Part shown: one piece after another, positions 52,472 to 61,750 of the stretch | Numbering within the stretch: position 1 is the stretch's first letter | How the letters are laid out: the number at the start of each line of letters is the position of its first letter | From: Spirochaetae bacterium HGW-Spirochaetae-1 | GTDB lineage: Bacteria; Spirochaetota; UBA4802; UBA5550 | Length of the DNA: 64,000 nucleotides | NCBI GenBank assembly: GCA_002839375.1 | Contig: PGXY01000011.1 | Span: forward strand, 310,001 to 374,000 | Direction: 5' to 3' | The notes under the pieces: model-generated | Told to the model about the DNA's origin: nothing | Database searches by the model: none | What the model saw: only the letters and a program-made list of their open reading frames with translations | Position numbers and translations under genes: made by a program

Positions 52472-53614
52472 ATGAGTAAGGTTGCCGTAATCCGCTGCGA
52501 TTCTTATGACCCGGATGCCGTTGGTGCTGCAGTCCGCAGGGGAGTAGATCTCCTGGGAGGCATGGACTCCTTTGTCTCCCGGGATGAAAAGATACTCCTG
52601 AAACCCAATCTCCTGGCGGCCGATCCGCCTGATAAATGCACAACGACCCATCCTGCCGTTTTCACCGCCGTGGCCGGGCTGGTCCTTGAGACGGGGGCCC
52701 GCGTTTCTTTCGGCGACTCCCCGGCTGTGGGCAGCACGGCAGGCGCGGCTCGGAAATCGGGTTTGCTGGAGGCGGCACGTGAGCTTGATATTCCCATGGC
52801 GGATTTCAAGGAAGGTGTTGAAGCCGATTATCCTGAAGGCCGTCAGAACAAGCGTTTTGTCATAGCCAGGGCCGTGATGGAGAGTGATGGACTGGTCAGT
52901 CTTCCCAAGCTGAAGACCCATGGATTCGAAAAATATACCGGCGCGGTGAAAAACCAGTTCGGTTGTATCCCCGGAGTTCTGAAGGGTGAGTTTCACGTGA
53001 AGCTTCCCGACGCAGGCGACTTTGCCCGGATGCTCCTGGACCTCAATGCCTTTGTAAAACCGCGTCTTTATATCATGGATGGGATAATGGCCATGGAAGG
53101 CAACGGTCCGCGCGGGGGAAAGGTAAAACCCATGCACGTGCTCCTTTTTTCGGTCGACGCCGTGGCCCTGGACGCCACGGCTTGCCGGATAATCGGTGTA
53201 AATCCACGGTACGTGCCCACGGTGCAGATCGGCCATGATCTGGGATACGGCACGGCAGGTGAGGATGCTGTGGAGATTCTCGGCGACGATATTACTTCAT
53301 TTGTCGACAATACCTTTGACATAGACCGAGATCCCCTTAAGCCCTTCCGGGCCGCCGGGATCATGAAATTTTTCCGGAACAGGATTGTCCCGAAACCGGT
53401 CATTGATGAAAGCCGGTGCGTCCGATGCGGAATCTGTATTGATATGTGCCCGGCGCAGCCCAAGGCGGTCAACTGGGACCGGGGAGACAAATCATGTGCA
53501 CCTGTGTATTCCTACGCATCGTGTATCCGCTGCTATTGCTGCCAGGAACTGTGCCCTGAGAGTGCCATCACCCTCAAAAAACCCATGGTGAGAAAACTTT
53601 TTTCCCGCTCTTAA
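52472..53614 (+). CDS. DUF362 protein with two [4Fe-4S] clusters
   Basis: 380 residues. The N-terminal DUF362 domain (about 1-300) has LLKPNLLAADPPDKCTTTHP and GDSPAVGSTAGAARKSGL, PKLKTHGFEKYTGAVKNQFG, the usual DUF362 pattern. The C-terminal ferredoxin module shows CVRCGICIDMCPAQP and CIRCYCCQELCPESAI (two CxxCxxCxxxCP). DUF362 is a redox family of unknown activity. Close spacing to the upstream metallopeptidase gene (12 bases) suggests co-transcription. A radical SAM gene follows on the opposite strand. Confidence 0.9.
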   Translation: MSKVAVIRCDSYDPDAVGAAVRRGVDLLGGMDSFVSRDEKILLKPNLLAADPPDKCTTTHPAVFTAVAGLVLETGARVSFGDSPAVGSTAGAARKSGLLEAARELDIPMADFKEGVEADYPEGRQNKRFVIARAVMESDGLVSLPKLKTHGFEKYTGAVKNQFGCIPGVLKGEFHVKLPDAGDFARMLLDLNAFVKPRLYIMDGIMAMEGNGPRGGKVKPMHVLLFSVDAVALDATACRIIGVNPRYVPTVQIGHDLGYGTAGEDAVEILGDDITSFVDNTFDIDRDPLKPFRAAGIMKFFRNRIVPKPVIDESRCVRCGICIDMCPAQPKAVNWDRGDKSCAPVYSYASCIRCYCCQELCPESAITLKKPMVRKLFSRS

Positions 53615-53622
53615 TAAAGGTG

Positions 53623-54606
53623 TCAGGTAAATAAATAAAACTCCTCCGGCGCCAGGTCCGCTGACTGGACATTCATGGCCAGGACAAGATACTTGCGTAT
53701 ATCGAGACACAAATGGCATTTCGAGATATAGTGGTTTTTTGAAATAAATTCGTGCTCCCTCCGGGCGTATTCCAACAGGGCGCCGATGCCCTGTTCATGG
53801 AGGATAGTGATGAAGGGGTACTTCCCGCTATCGAGCGGTTTGCCCAGATCGGATCTGGCGATGGCCATGCCGCTGCAGAGTCCCGGCAGGTAATTGCCGA
53901 AGCAGTCAAAATGAAAATGAGTTACATCGGCCAGTTCGTCGCAGGGTTGTGAGGATGCGATAATTTCTTCAGTGTCGATCCCCGGCAGGCTCTCCTGAAA
54001 AAGGGTAATTGCCCTGCCGCCCATGTGCATCCATACGCGCGAGGGTACCTGCCGGAGATAATCAGGGCCGAAGGCCTGCAGGTATTCATCGAGGGAATGG
54101 GGCTTCGTATCATCAAAGGAGTTGATGTCGTCATAAAAGTTTTGGACCCAGGGGAACGTGTATACGCCGGCTTCCTCGCAGGCTTCCAGCACGCCCTTGA
54201 CTTTGGAAAAGGGGATGTATTCGTTGTGAAAGGGGCTCATGGAAATGAGGAGTGTAGAGAGTCCGAATTTTTTCAGAGACGAAAGGATTTCCACGGTCCC
54301 GGCCCTGTCGTGGTACCATGACGAGTTGGTTTCCACATATTCGATGCGGATATTTTCTTCGTAAGCCGTTTTTAGTACCTGTTTCAATGATTCAATATTG
54401 AGGAAGGGCTCTCCACCGCCTATATGGATGGAGTAGCAGCCAAGCTCAATTATTTTTCTAAAGGCCTCCCGCGCTTCCGGCATTTTAATATACTTTTTTT
54501 CCCACCGGGGTGAACACGCATAGAGGCAGTGACGGCACTGGGAAGAGCAATAATAGTTGGTTATAAGACCGCCCGATTCCAGGCGGTTGATGGTGAGTGA
54601 TTTCAT
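53623..54606 (-). CDS. Radical SAM protein
   Basis: 327 residues. The cluster motif is C20-SSQ-C24-RH-C27, with the family partner GGGEP (HIGGGEPFLN). The barrel region continues to about 250, then CSGMAIARSDLG and a C-terminal CHLCLDIRKYLV with extra cysteines that may bind an auxiliary cluster. It generates a 5'-deoxyadenosyl radical; substrate unknown. Nine bases separate it from the convergent DUF362 gene. Confidence 0.9.
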   Translation of the reverse strand: MKSLTINRLESGGLITNYYCSSQCRHCLYACSPRWEKKYIKMPEAREAFRKIIELGCYSIHIGGGEPFLNIESLKQVLKTAYEENIRIEYVETNSSWYHDRAGTVEILSSLKKFGLSTLLISMSPFHNEYIPFSKVKGVLEACEEAGVYTFPWVQNFYDDINSFDDTKPHSLDEYLQAFGPDYLRQVPSRVWMHMGGRAITLFQESLPGIDTEEIIASSQPCDELADVTHFHFDCFGNYLPGLCSGMAIARSDLGKPLDSGKYPFITILHEQGIGALLEYARREHEFISKNHYISKCHLCLDIRKYLVLAMNVQSADLAPEEFYLFT

Positions 54607-54642
54607 ATCGAATGCCCCGTTCTTTTCATATACACTGTAATA

Positions 54643-55473
54643 TTAATTTACGGCAGGAGTTTGAAGTTTCTCAATGAAGAGCCGGAATATCCCATGCATC
54701 GATGGATTATCATCAATCATTTTTTCGGGATGAAACTGAACGCCCATGACAAACTGCTTTCCCGTGTTTTCAATGGCTTCAACTGAACCATCCACAGAAC
54801 GGGCCGAGACACGGAATCCCGGAGCGGTATTTTTTACAGCCTGGTGATGATAGGTGTTTACAGATATCACTTTTTCTCCAAACAGGTCATTAAGCAATGT
54901 GCCCTTCTCAATGACAATATCATGATAACATGCCGTAGCATGTTTATAGAAGACAAGATTAACCTGATTCCTGTGCGGCACGGGATTGTCGCTCCTGAGC
55001 ATGGAGGGGATATCCTGATATAGTGTTCCCCCGTAAAAAACATTGATCATCTGTTCTCCGCGACATATGCCCAATACAGGAATATTCATTTTTCGTGCAT
55101 ACGCCAGAACCCGGAATTCCAGGGAATCCAGCGCCGTGTCCACTGCTTCAAGTCTGGTGTCATGCTTCTCGCCGTACCGGGACGGATCAATATCGTAGCC
55201 GCCTGGAATGAGGATTCCATTGCAGAGTGATAATTTCCGGCCTGCATCTTCATCGGTGTCGTTAACTGAGATCATTATGATGCCGGCGCCATATTTTTGT
55301 AGAGCTGTTTTATATTGCTCGTTGATGTCAATTCCCAGGCGGAGTAGTTTACACTGAATGTTCCCGTAGGTGATGCCAATTCGGGGCCCGTTTCCGGTGA
55401 TGGCCTGTTCACGACAGCCCGTCAGAATAATGAGCAGAATAAGGAAGCCGAGGGTTATTTTTTTTATCATCAT
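54643..55473 (-). CDS. Peptidase C26 (gamma-glutamyl amidase-like) lipoprotein
   Basis: 276 residues. The signal peptide ends LTG-C20, a good lipobox, so the protein is expected to be lipidated and exported. The enzyme domain is PuuD/C26 class I glutamine-amidotransferase-like: LIPGGYDIDPSRYG, the nucleophile in GICRGEQMINV, and catalytic His and Glu in MGVQFHPEKM. Cytoplasmic homologues cleave gamma-glutamyl-GABA; export as a lipoprotein suggests a periplasmic gamma-glutamyl substrate such as peptidoglycan or a polyglutamate. That is inference. Confidence 0.85.
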   Translation of the reverse strand: MMIKKITLGFLILLIILTGCREQAITGNGPRIGITYGNIQCKLLRLGIDINEQYKTALQKYGAGIIMISVNDTDEDAGRKLSLCNGILIPGGYDIDPSRYGEKHDTRLEAVDTALDSLEFRVLAYARKMNIPVLGICRGEQMINVFYGGTLYQDIPSMLRSDNPVPHRNQVNLVFYKHATACYHDIVIEKGTLLNDLFGEKVISVNTYHHQAVKNTAPGFRVSARSVDGSVEAIENTGKQFVMGVQFHPEKMIDDNPSMHGIFRLFIEKLQTPAVN

Positions 55474-55592
55474 ACGCCCCTATTACAAAAAAGAACATTT
55501 ATAAGGTTGAGCTAATGTTAGAATTGATGCTACCCTACAACAGGCAGTATCATAATTTCAATGCTTTTTTCTTCTAAGATAGTGACCAGTTG

Positions 55593-55621
55593 TTGACATG
55601 AAGCTTTGAGTATATGATAAT
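55593..55621 (+). promoter_or_regulatory. Sigma-70 promoter of the histidine kinase gene
   Basis: TTGACA at 55593-55598, a 17-base spacer and GATAAT at 55616-55621, about 30 bases before the ATG at 55651. Confidence 0.65.
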
Positions 55622-55650
55622 TGCGGATCAATATATATAGCCGGGCGGTT

Positions 55651-57696
55651 ATGGGAAAAACCAGAGAATTGTTTAATAAGATACTATTTTCATCCGTCAT
55701 TCCCCGGAATGAACAGGATGTGGAAGAGACGGGTCGGCGCCGCCTTTTTGTGATTTTTTTGCTCCTCCTTATCGTACCTCTTCTGATATTCGGTAGTATC
55801 TGGACCATGAAAGGCAGTTATTCGTTCGGTCTTAGTGATATAACACTCTGCTTTATGCTTATATTTTTTATACTATTACTCCGGAGAATGAGGAAGGGAC
55901 TGATATTTTACCGCATTACGACACTGCTCCTTGTTTGCATTCTCACCTACTGGTTGTATACCGGTGCCGTCGAAGGAACGGCAAGCCTATGGGTGATAGC
56001 GTTTCCTTCTTATGCTTTTTTTCTTATGGGACGGCGCGAGGGGCTTTACTGGACCGTGCTGGTTTTTGCAATGTGCTTACTATTGTTCATTGATCCCTGG
56101 CATTTCACCGATGCATATCGCTATCCGACGCCCTTCGTCATCCGTCACCTGGGAACGCTTCTGCTGGTTCTGCTCTTCACCTATAATTATGAATCGGTGA
56201 AAGAGCTTTTCCGTGACGGCATGAGGTCCGAACAGGCCGATCTGGTCATGGAAAGAAACAGGCTGGTGGAGGCGAAGGCAAAAGTAGATTCTGTGAACGC
56301 ACTTCTGAGCAATGAAGTGGAGATACGGGAGAAGGTGGAGGACGAGCTGCGCCGGCACAGGGATAATCTTGAGGCCATGGTTGAGGAGAGGACAAATGCC
56401 ATTCTCTATAAAAATGAACAACTGGGGAAGGCCCTTGAAGAGCTGGCAAGCGTTAACAGGGAACTTTCGACATCGAGGGAAAGGCTGGCAGCCAGCGAGT
56501 CCCGGTATCGTCTTCTTGCCGATAATGTGACGGACCTTATATGGGCAACGGACATGAACTTGAAATTTCAATATGTAAGCCCGTCCGTTTATCATATGTA
56601 CGGCTATACCGTTGAAGAGGCCATGAACCTGATGCCGGAGAAACTCAATACCAGGGAGTCCTTTGAGAGAATCGCCAGGGCATACCAAGTCCAGGTAGAG
56701 CTGGAAAATTCCGGTACAGCCGATCCCGACCGGTATGTCACGCTGGATGTTGACCAGATCCGGAAGGACGGTTCGATTCTGCCCGTGGAAATGAAGGTAT
56801 CCTTTCTTCGCAATGAAGAGAAAGCAGCCGTGGGTATTATCGGCGTCACCCGTGACATCAGCGAGAGGAAAAAAACACAGGAGATTCTCATTCAGACGGA
56901 GAAAATGATGACCGTGGGCGGACTGGCCGCGGGCATGGCCCATGAGATCAACAATCCCCTGAGCATAATACTGAGCAGCGCGCAGAATATGGAAAACCGC
57001 CTGTCCGCGGGAAGGGCGGCAAATGCGGCGATAGCGGAAAAGTATGGTCTGTCTCTGGAAATGGTACGCGTGTTCCTGGACGAAAGGGGCATCTTCAGGT
57101 ATATCGGCGGTATACAGGAGGCCGGTAAAAGGGCCTCGGAGATAGTGAAAAACATGCTCAGCTTCAGCAGGAGAAGTGAATCATCACCCAGACCGCATGT
57201 ACTGAAGGACCTGGTTGAACGAAGCATTGACCTGGCCTCGAAAGATTACGATCTGAAGAAAAAATATGATTTCAGGAGAATCAGAATCGTAAGAAATTAT
57301 GAAGAACCATCCCCGAAGATTGACTGTGTCGGAACCGAAATAGAACAGGTTATCATCAATCTTCTGAAAAACGCGGCATATGCAATCTCGGAAATCATTG
57401 ATCCGCATTTCAGGCCCGAGATCGGCATCACTCTTTTAGGCAGAGACGGGTTTGCCGTTCTCGATATCGCCGATAATGGTCCGGGAATCGACAGGGACAG
57501 GATCCGCCGTATATTTGAACCTTTTTATACAACTAAAGAGCCGGGTTCAGGCACAGGCCTGGGACTTTCCGTGTCCTATTTTATCATCACCAACAATCAT
57601 CACGGCACCATCTCCGTTGAGTCAGAGCCGGGCAAGGGAGCCAGGTTCTGTATAAGGCTACCCTTAAGTCAGACAAGGCCTGTTCCGGTGAAATGA
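55651..57696 (+). CDS. Membrane PAS-domain sensor histidine kinase
   Basis: 681 residues from the ATG at 55651. The N-terminal ~190 residues hold about six transmembrane helices; a coiled coil (about 195-285) leads to a PAS domain (SRYRLLADNVTDLIWATDMNLKFQYVSPSVYHMYGYT). HisKA carries the phosphorylated H431 in GMAHEINNPLSII, and a ~40-residue insertion (AIAEKYGLSLEMVRVFLDERGIF) precedes the second helix. The ATPase domain has N, G1 (DNGPGID) and G2 (GTGLGLS) boxes. No response regulator lies next to it. Confidence 0.94.
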   Translation: MGKTRELFNKILFSSVIPRNEQDVEETGRRRLFVIFLLLLIVPLLIFGSIWTMKGSYSFGLSDITLCFMLIFFILLLRRMRKGLIFYRITTLLLVCILTYWLYTGAVEGTASLWVIAFPSYAFFLMGRREGLYWTVLVFAMCLLLFIDPWHFTDAYRYPTPFVIRHLGTLLLVLLFTYNYESVKELFRDGMRSEQADLVMERNRLVEAKAKVDSVNALLSNEVEIREKVEDELRRHRDNLEAMVEERTNAILYKNEQLGKALEELASVNRELSTSRERLAASESRYRLLADNVTDLIWATDMNLKFQYVSPSVYHMYGYTVEEAMNLMPEKLNTRESFERIARAYQVQVELENSGTADPDRYVTLDVDQIRKDGSILPVEMKVSFLRNEEKAAVGIIGVTRDISERKKTQEILIQTEKMMTVGGLAAGMAHEINNPLSIILSSAQNMENRLSAGRAANAAIAEKYGLSLEMVRVFLDERGIFRYIGGIQEAGKRASEIVKNMLSFSRRSESSPRPHVLKDLVERSIDLASKDYDLKKKYDFRRIRIVRNYEEPSPKIDCVGTEIEQVIINLLKNAAYAISEIIDPHFRPEIGITLLGRDGFAVLDIADNGPGIDRDRIRRIFEPFYTTKEPGSGTGLGLSVSYFIITNNHHGTISVESEPGKGARFCIRLPLSQTRPVPVK

Positions 57697-57741
57697 CGTC
57701 ACCTGCCTGAGGCAGCACAATCCGTTTACCGGCCCCGTCCT

Positions 57742-58005
57742 TTATTCATCATCACTTAGTTTTTCAGTGACGTCCTTTGCAGTCCCTGCCGCATCAATGG
57801 TTTTTCCCAGTATATCGGAACCGGCAGATTTGATTGTTTCCGAATCGGCGTTTTTGACGGTCTTTTCTATCATTTCCGCAGCTTCGTCACCGTGTTTTAC
57901 CGTATCATCGCCGAATTTTGAAAGCAGGCCGATGATCCGTCTGCATCCGGTGAAGGAAAAGGAAAGGGCAAGAACCAGGGCCGAAATCAAAATTCTGTTT
58001 CTCAT
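57742..58005 (-). CDS. Small lipoprotein of unknown function
   Basis: 87 residues. The signal peptide ends FTG-C21, a clear lipobox, followed by a short polar helix-rich mature part (LLSKFGDDTVKHGDEAAEMIEKTVKNADSETIKSAGSDILGKTIDAAGTAKDVTEKLSDDE). No family is recognised. Its GGAGAATTCC ribosome binding region supports the start. It is convergent with the histidine kinase gene. Confidence 0.75.
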   Translation of the reverse strand: MRNRILISALVLALSFSFTGCRRIIGLLSKFGDDTVKHGDEAAEMIEKTVKNADSETIKSAGSDILGKTIDAAGTAKDVTEKLSDDE

Positions 58006-58069
58006 GGGAATTCTCCTTTTATTTATAATTTTATATAGCCGTGACCGTTGTATGGGGTATCGGTTGTCT

Positions 58070-58696
58070 TTATTGTCGTGTTGTGGCCAGTGTTACCGCC
58101 AGGGCCGCCAGAACCGTTCCGGCAAAAAGGTTCAGTATTTTTTCAAACCGCGCCGATTGTGACAGCCATTTGCCAATGGCGCCTGCGAGAAAACTGATGA
58201 GCCCGAAGACCAGCATGGTTACGGCAATGAAGATAAGTCCCAGGAGGAATAACTGGAGCGTCATGGAGCCGTTCCCGGGATTTGCGAACTGGGGGAGGAA
58301 GGCCATGAAAAAGATCGATACCTTGGGATTGGTAATGTTCATGATTATTCCTCTCCGGTAAAGGTGCAGCGACGGGCTTTCGCCGGTGTTTTTTAAATCA
58401 GAACTCTTTGAGGCGTGACGGAATGTGAGTATCGAGAGATAGAGCAGGTATGCGGCACCGGCGTACTTCAGTATGTTGAAGGCGATGAGGGATGTACGGA
58501 ATATGACGGAGACTCCCAGGGCCACAATGACGGTATGCACGATAAGGCCGGTGCACAGCCCCAGGGTTATTTTAATCCCCGTCGATCTGCCATAGGCGAT
58601 GGACTGGGAGAGCACAAAAATATTGTCGGGGCCCGGCGCGAAGGCCAGCAGCAGGGAGGCCGAAATGAACATGAGCAGGGCATTGTATTCGATCAT
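58070..58696 (-). CDS. LysE/RhtB family amino-acid exporter
   Basis: 208 residues from the ATG at 58696 (58726 is an alternative). Six transmembrane helices and the family motif LAFAPGPDNIFVLSQSIAYGRSTGIKITLGLCTGL near the N-terminus, then GAAYLLYLSILTFR, NPKVSIFFMAFLPQF, are typical of RhtB/LysE. It would export amino acids or related small molecules. It is not evidently linked to its neighbours. Substrate cannot be predicted from sequence. Confidence 0.93.
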   Translation of the reverse strand: MIEYNALLMFISASLLLAFAPGPDNIFVLSQSIAYGRSTGIKITLGLCTGLIVHTVIVALGVSVIFRTSLIAFNILKYAGAAYLLYLSILTFRHASKSSDLKNTGESPSLHLYRRGIIMNITNPKVSIFFMAFLPQFANPGNGSMTLQLFLLGLIFIAVTMLVFGLISFLAGAIGKWLSQSARFEKILNLFAGTVLAALAVTLATTRQ

Positions 58697-58810
58697 GACT
58701 GTTACCTGTAAGGGATGATTATCCACGGGAATACATATATCCGGGATGTGTTCCAGTATATGAATATTCGCGGCATTTGCGTCAAGTATATATCGGGGAA
58801 TATGGTCTGA

Positions 58811-59413
58811 CTATCGCTTTCTGCAGGCGTCGAAAATCAGGGTGGTCATTTCCCGGATTACGGCGTTTACGTTGAATTTTGTGTTAAAGATGACAGGATT
58901 AAGGCATGCCCGGTCAATGCTGCCAAAGAGCAGATGTCTCATGGCCAGTGGGGAGATATCTTCCCGTAATTCCCCCTCTTTAACTCCTTCCTGAATGATG
59001 GAAAGAATCAGTTCCCCGTATTTTTTGAAAAGATGGTAAGGCGCGCTTTCATAGTAATCATAAGAATTCCTTACTTCCAGGAGGACCACCCTGGCCAGAA
59101 CCCGGTCGGTGTCGCAGGAGCGAACATAATATTTTATGAAATGGTTGAGCTTGTTGATGGACCCGCTGATTTTATTTAATTCATCCGTACTGTTCTTAAG
59201 CGATATTTCAAGATATTCCTGGAGCAGGCTGTGAAGCACGTCTCGTTTGTCCTTAAAATACTTGTATATAAGCGGCTCCGTGACGCCGGCAGTACCGGCG
59301 ATGTCAGCTATCTTGATGGAACTGAAATCCTTTGATTCCAGCAGGACCCGCAGGGCGTCAATGATTTTTTTTCTGCCCGGGGGAGGTAGTTTTTTTAATG
59401 ATGAATCCTTCAT
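58811..59413 (-). CDS. TetR/AcrR family regulator, probable repressor of the ADP-forming acyl-CoA synthetase
   Basis: 200 residues from the ATG at 59413 (an ATG at 59428 would add five). The HTH is FSSIKIADIAGTAGVTEPLIYKYFKDKRDVLHSLL. The C-terminal domain is not diagnostic. It is divergent from the acyl-CoA synthetase at 59609, and twin GGTTAGT-type sites lie in the shared region, so it probably represses itself and that gene in response to a fatty or acyl-CoA ligand (inference). Confidence 0.88.
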   Translation of the reverse strand: MKDSSLKKLPPPGRKKIIDALRVLLESKDFSSIKIADIAGTAGVTEPLIYKYFKDKRDVLHSLLQEYLEISLKNSTDELNKISGSINKLNHFIKYYVRSCDTDRVLARVVLLEVRNSYDYYESAPYHLFKKYGELILSIIQEGVKEGELREDISPLAMRHLLFGSIDRACLNPVIFNTKFNVNAVIREMTTLIFDACRKR

Positions 59414-59462
59414 GAAGCAGATATGCATAAGTATGGTCTGGCCTGTAAAGTAATTAATAACA

Positions 59463-59516
59463 GGTTAGTGAAATTAATTAAATTATTGCTTGACTAGGTT
59501 AGTAAAATTAACTAAC
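59463..59516. promoter_or_regulatory. Twin TetR operator sites between the regulator and acyl-CoA synthetase
   Basis: Site 1, 59463-59481, reads GGTTAGTGAAATTAATTAA. Site 2, 59497-59516, reads GGTTAGTAAAATTAACTAAC and contains a palindrome GTTAGT-N7-ACTAAC. The copies share about 17 of 19 bases and are 34 bases apart, about three DNA turns. A TTGACT at 59490-59495 may be a -35 element overlapped by site 2. Confidence 0.65.
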
Positions 59517-59608
59517 TTGATTATCGTAATATTTAAATACGGCTGCACCAGGGTGTTTGTGTGCGTCCCTGCTTTTGGCCGGCATAAAATTGTCACCAGG
59601 ATGTTACT

Positions 59609-61744
59609 ATGAAATCATTTTTTGATCCCCAATCCATGGTCATTTTCGGTCTTACCTCGAAAAACATCAATATCCCCGCATACATTCTGAAAAATACCCT
59701 TCGCTGGGGATATCAGGGCGCCATATTCGGTGTCACACCTGGACATGCCGGTGAAGAGGTGGAGGGGATACGCGTCCATAACTGTCTGGAAGACCTTCCC
59801 GTGGTGCCGGAACTGGCGGTCATGCTGATCCCGGCGCGTTTTATTCCGTCGGCCATGGAGGATTGCGGAAGGCTGGGGGTTAAAAGGATAGCCATCCTTG
59901 CCGGCGGATTCAACGAATCGGGGGAAAACGGCGAAGACCTGGCCCGCAGTATCACCGGGGTCGCTGCGAAGTATGGTATACGCTTCATGGGGCCCAATGG
60001 ACTGGCCGTGGCGGACGCTCACAGCGGAATTTGCCTTCCTTTTGTTCCGCATAGGAAAATGGGCGAGGGAGGTTTTTCGTTTATTACACAGAGCGGCGGG
60101 CTGTGCCTGGTGCTCTGGAATATAATGAACGACGAAAATGTGGGAATGGCCAAGTTCGCCAGTATCGGAAACAAACTCAATATCGACGAGGCTGATATTC
60201 TGGAATATCTCGGCACGGACCCGCGGACTACGGTGATCGGATTGTACCTGGAAAGTATCGGCAACGGCCGGCGCCTGGTGGAGGCGGCAAAAAAAATAAA
60301 TAAACCCATCATAGCGCTCAAGGCCAATGTCTCGGCCGCCGGATCGCGGGCCGCAATGAGCCACACTGCGTCCATGAGTAACGACGACGATATCGTCAAT
60401 GCCGCTTTCGAACAGGCCGGTATTATACGGATAAATCATGTTCACGAGTTTATCAGCATGGCGAAAATTTTCAGCCTGCCTCCCATGCGGGGCAACAGGC
60501 TTATGGTTATGACTCCGGGGGGAGGCGCTGCGGTGATAAAGGCCGATCTGTGCGAACAGTATGGCTTCGAATTCGCTGATCCGGGAAGGGAGTTCTATGA
60601 AGGGCTGAATCAGTATACCAATGCCGGTGTCATTCGGTTTTCCAATCCCCTGGATATGGGTGATATTTACAATGTCAGGGCTTACCCGGAAATTTTTCGT
60701 AACGCTCTCAGTAATGAAAATGTCGACGGCGCCATATATGGTCACGCCCTCCCGCTTTTCCCCGATGATGACAGCAGTATTTTCAGACAGATGTTCTACA
60801 CCGATATCACCGCTGAGACCGCCGATGTAATAAATTCCACAGGTAAGCCCCTGGGAATAAGTATGTCTTCACCGCAGACATCTCATGTGAAAATATGCAG
60901 AAAATTTGATTATCCCCTTTTCAGCAGGACAGAGGAAATGATTAAGGCGCTTCGCGTTCAGGCCGATTTCCATGCCAGGATGGCAAGGGGAGAAGAAAAA
61001 CCTGCAGCATCACGGACTGATATGGACGAGAAAGCCCTTAATACATGGCTGCATGACCATGAGGGGGACTTGGGAGAGGAGATCCTCGAACTACTGGGCC
61101 TTGCGGGGATTCCGGTCATGGATTCATGTGTTGTCCGGCACGAAGAAGAGGCGGCACGGGCAGCATCTGAGACGGGATATCCTCTGGTTATGAAGATAGT
61201 TTCGCCCGATGTGCTGCACAAGAGTGACGCGGGCGGTGTCGTAATCGATATCCGCGATGAAGATGCGGCCCGGAAGGCCTTTGGCGATATCAGGGAAAAC
61301 GTTGTGTCCATGTGCCCCGATGCCCGCATTGAAGGAATGCGGCTTATGAGGATGGCGGAGCCCGGACATGACATGTTTGTAGGAGCGCTTCGTGACGAGT
61401 CTTTCGGCCCGGTCGTGGTTTTTGGTTACGGAGGAATATATACCGAAGTCTTCAGGGATATTGACAGGGTGCTCTGTCCTTCTTCGCGGAAGGAGATCGA
61501 GGGTAAACTGATGAAGCTGAAATGCACGTCGATTCTCAGGGGCGCGCGGGGGCGGGGGAGAAGCGATATCGAGGCTTATATCGATATCATTCAGAGAGTT
61601 TCACATCTCATGTTTCTGTGCGACGGCCTGTGCGAACTGGACCTCAATCCTGTAAGGGTTTTTAATTCTGAATCGGGAGCCCTTGTGCTTGATGCCAGGG
61701 GAAGAATTAAAGGTGCAAAAATGACGGAGAGTATTTCACGGTGA
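59609..61744 (+). CDS. ADP-forming acetyl/acyl-CoA synthetase (fused alpha-beta)
   Basis: 711 residues, the fused two-domain form. The alpha part has the CoA-binding Rossmann start (FFDPQSMVIFGLTSKNINIPAYIL), GPNGLAVADAHSG, SFITQSGGLCLVLW, and the phospho-histidine loop AAMSHTASMSND. The beta part is an ATP-grasp domain (GIPVMDSCVVRHEEEAARAASETGYPLVMKIVSPDVLHKSDAGGVVIDI; EGMRLMRMAEPGHDMFVGALRDESFGPVVVFGYGG). It interconverts acyl-CoA plus ADP and acid plus ATP, conserving energy during fermentation. A TetR regulator with twin operators lies upstream. Confidence 0.93.
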   Translation: MKSFFDPQSMVIFGLTSKNINIPAYILKNTLRWGYQGAIFGVTPGHAGEEVEGIRVHNCLEDLPVVPELAVMLIPARFIPSAMEDCGRLGVKRIAILAGGFNESGENGEDLARSITGVAAKYGIRFMGPNGLAVADAHSGICLPFVPHRKMGEGGFSFITQSGGLCLVLWNIMNDENVGMAKFASIGNKLNIDEADILEYLGTDPRTTVIGLYLESIGNGRRLVEAAKKINKPIIALKANVSAAGSRAAMSHTASMSNDDDIVNAAFEQAGIIRINHVHEFISMAKIFSLPPMRGNRLMVMTPGGGAAVIKADLCEQYGFEFADPGREFYEGLNQYTNAGVIRFSNPLDMGDIYNVRAYPEIFRNALSNENVDGAIYGHALPLFPDDDSSIFRQMFYTDITAETADVINSTGKPLGISMSSPQTSHVKICRKFDYPLFSRTEEMIKALRVQADFHARMARGEEKPAASRTDMDEKALNTWLHDHEGDLGEEILELLGLAGIPVMDSCVVRHEEEAARAASETGYPLVMKIVSPDVLHKSDAGGVVIDIRDEDAARKAFGDIRENVVSMCPDARIEGMRLMRMAEPGHDMFVGALRDESFGPVVVFGYGGIYTEVFRDIDRVLCPSSRKEIEGKLMKLKCTSILRGARGRGRSDIEAYIDIIQRVSHLMFLCDGLCELDLNPVRVFNSESGALVLDARGRIKGAKMTESISR

Positions 61745-61750
61745 GGATAA

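Noticed and set aside
56080-56943. 287-residue open frame antisense to the histidine kinase
   Set aside because: The plus strand encodes an intact kinase with all motifs; the antisense frame is a codon-bias shadow.
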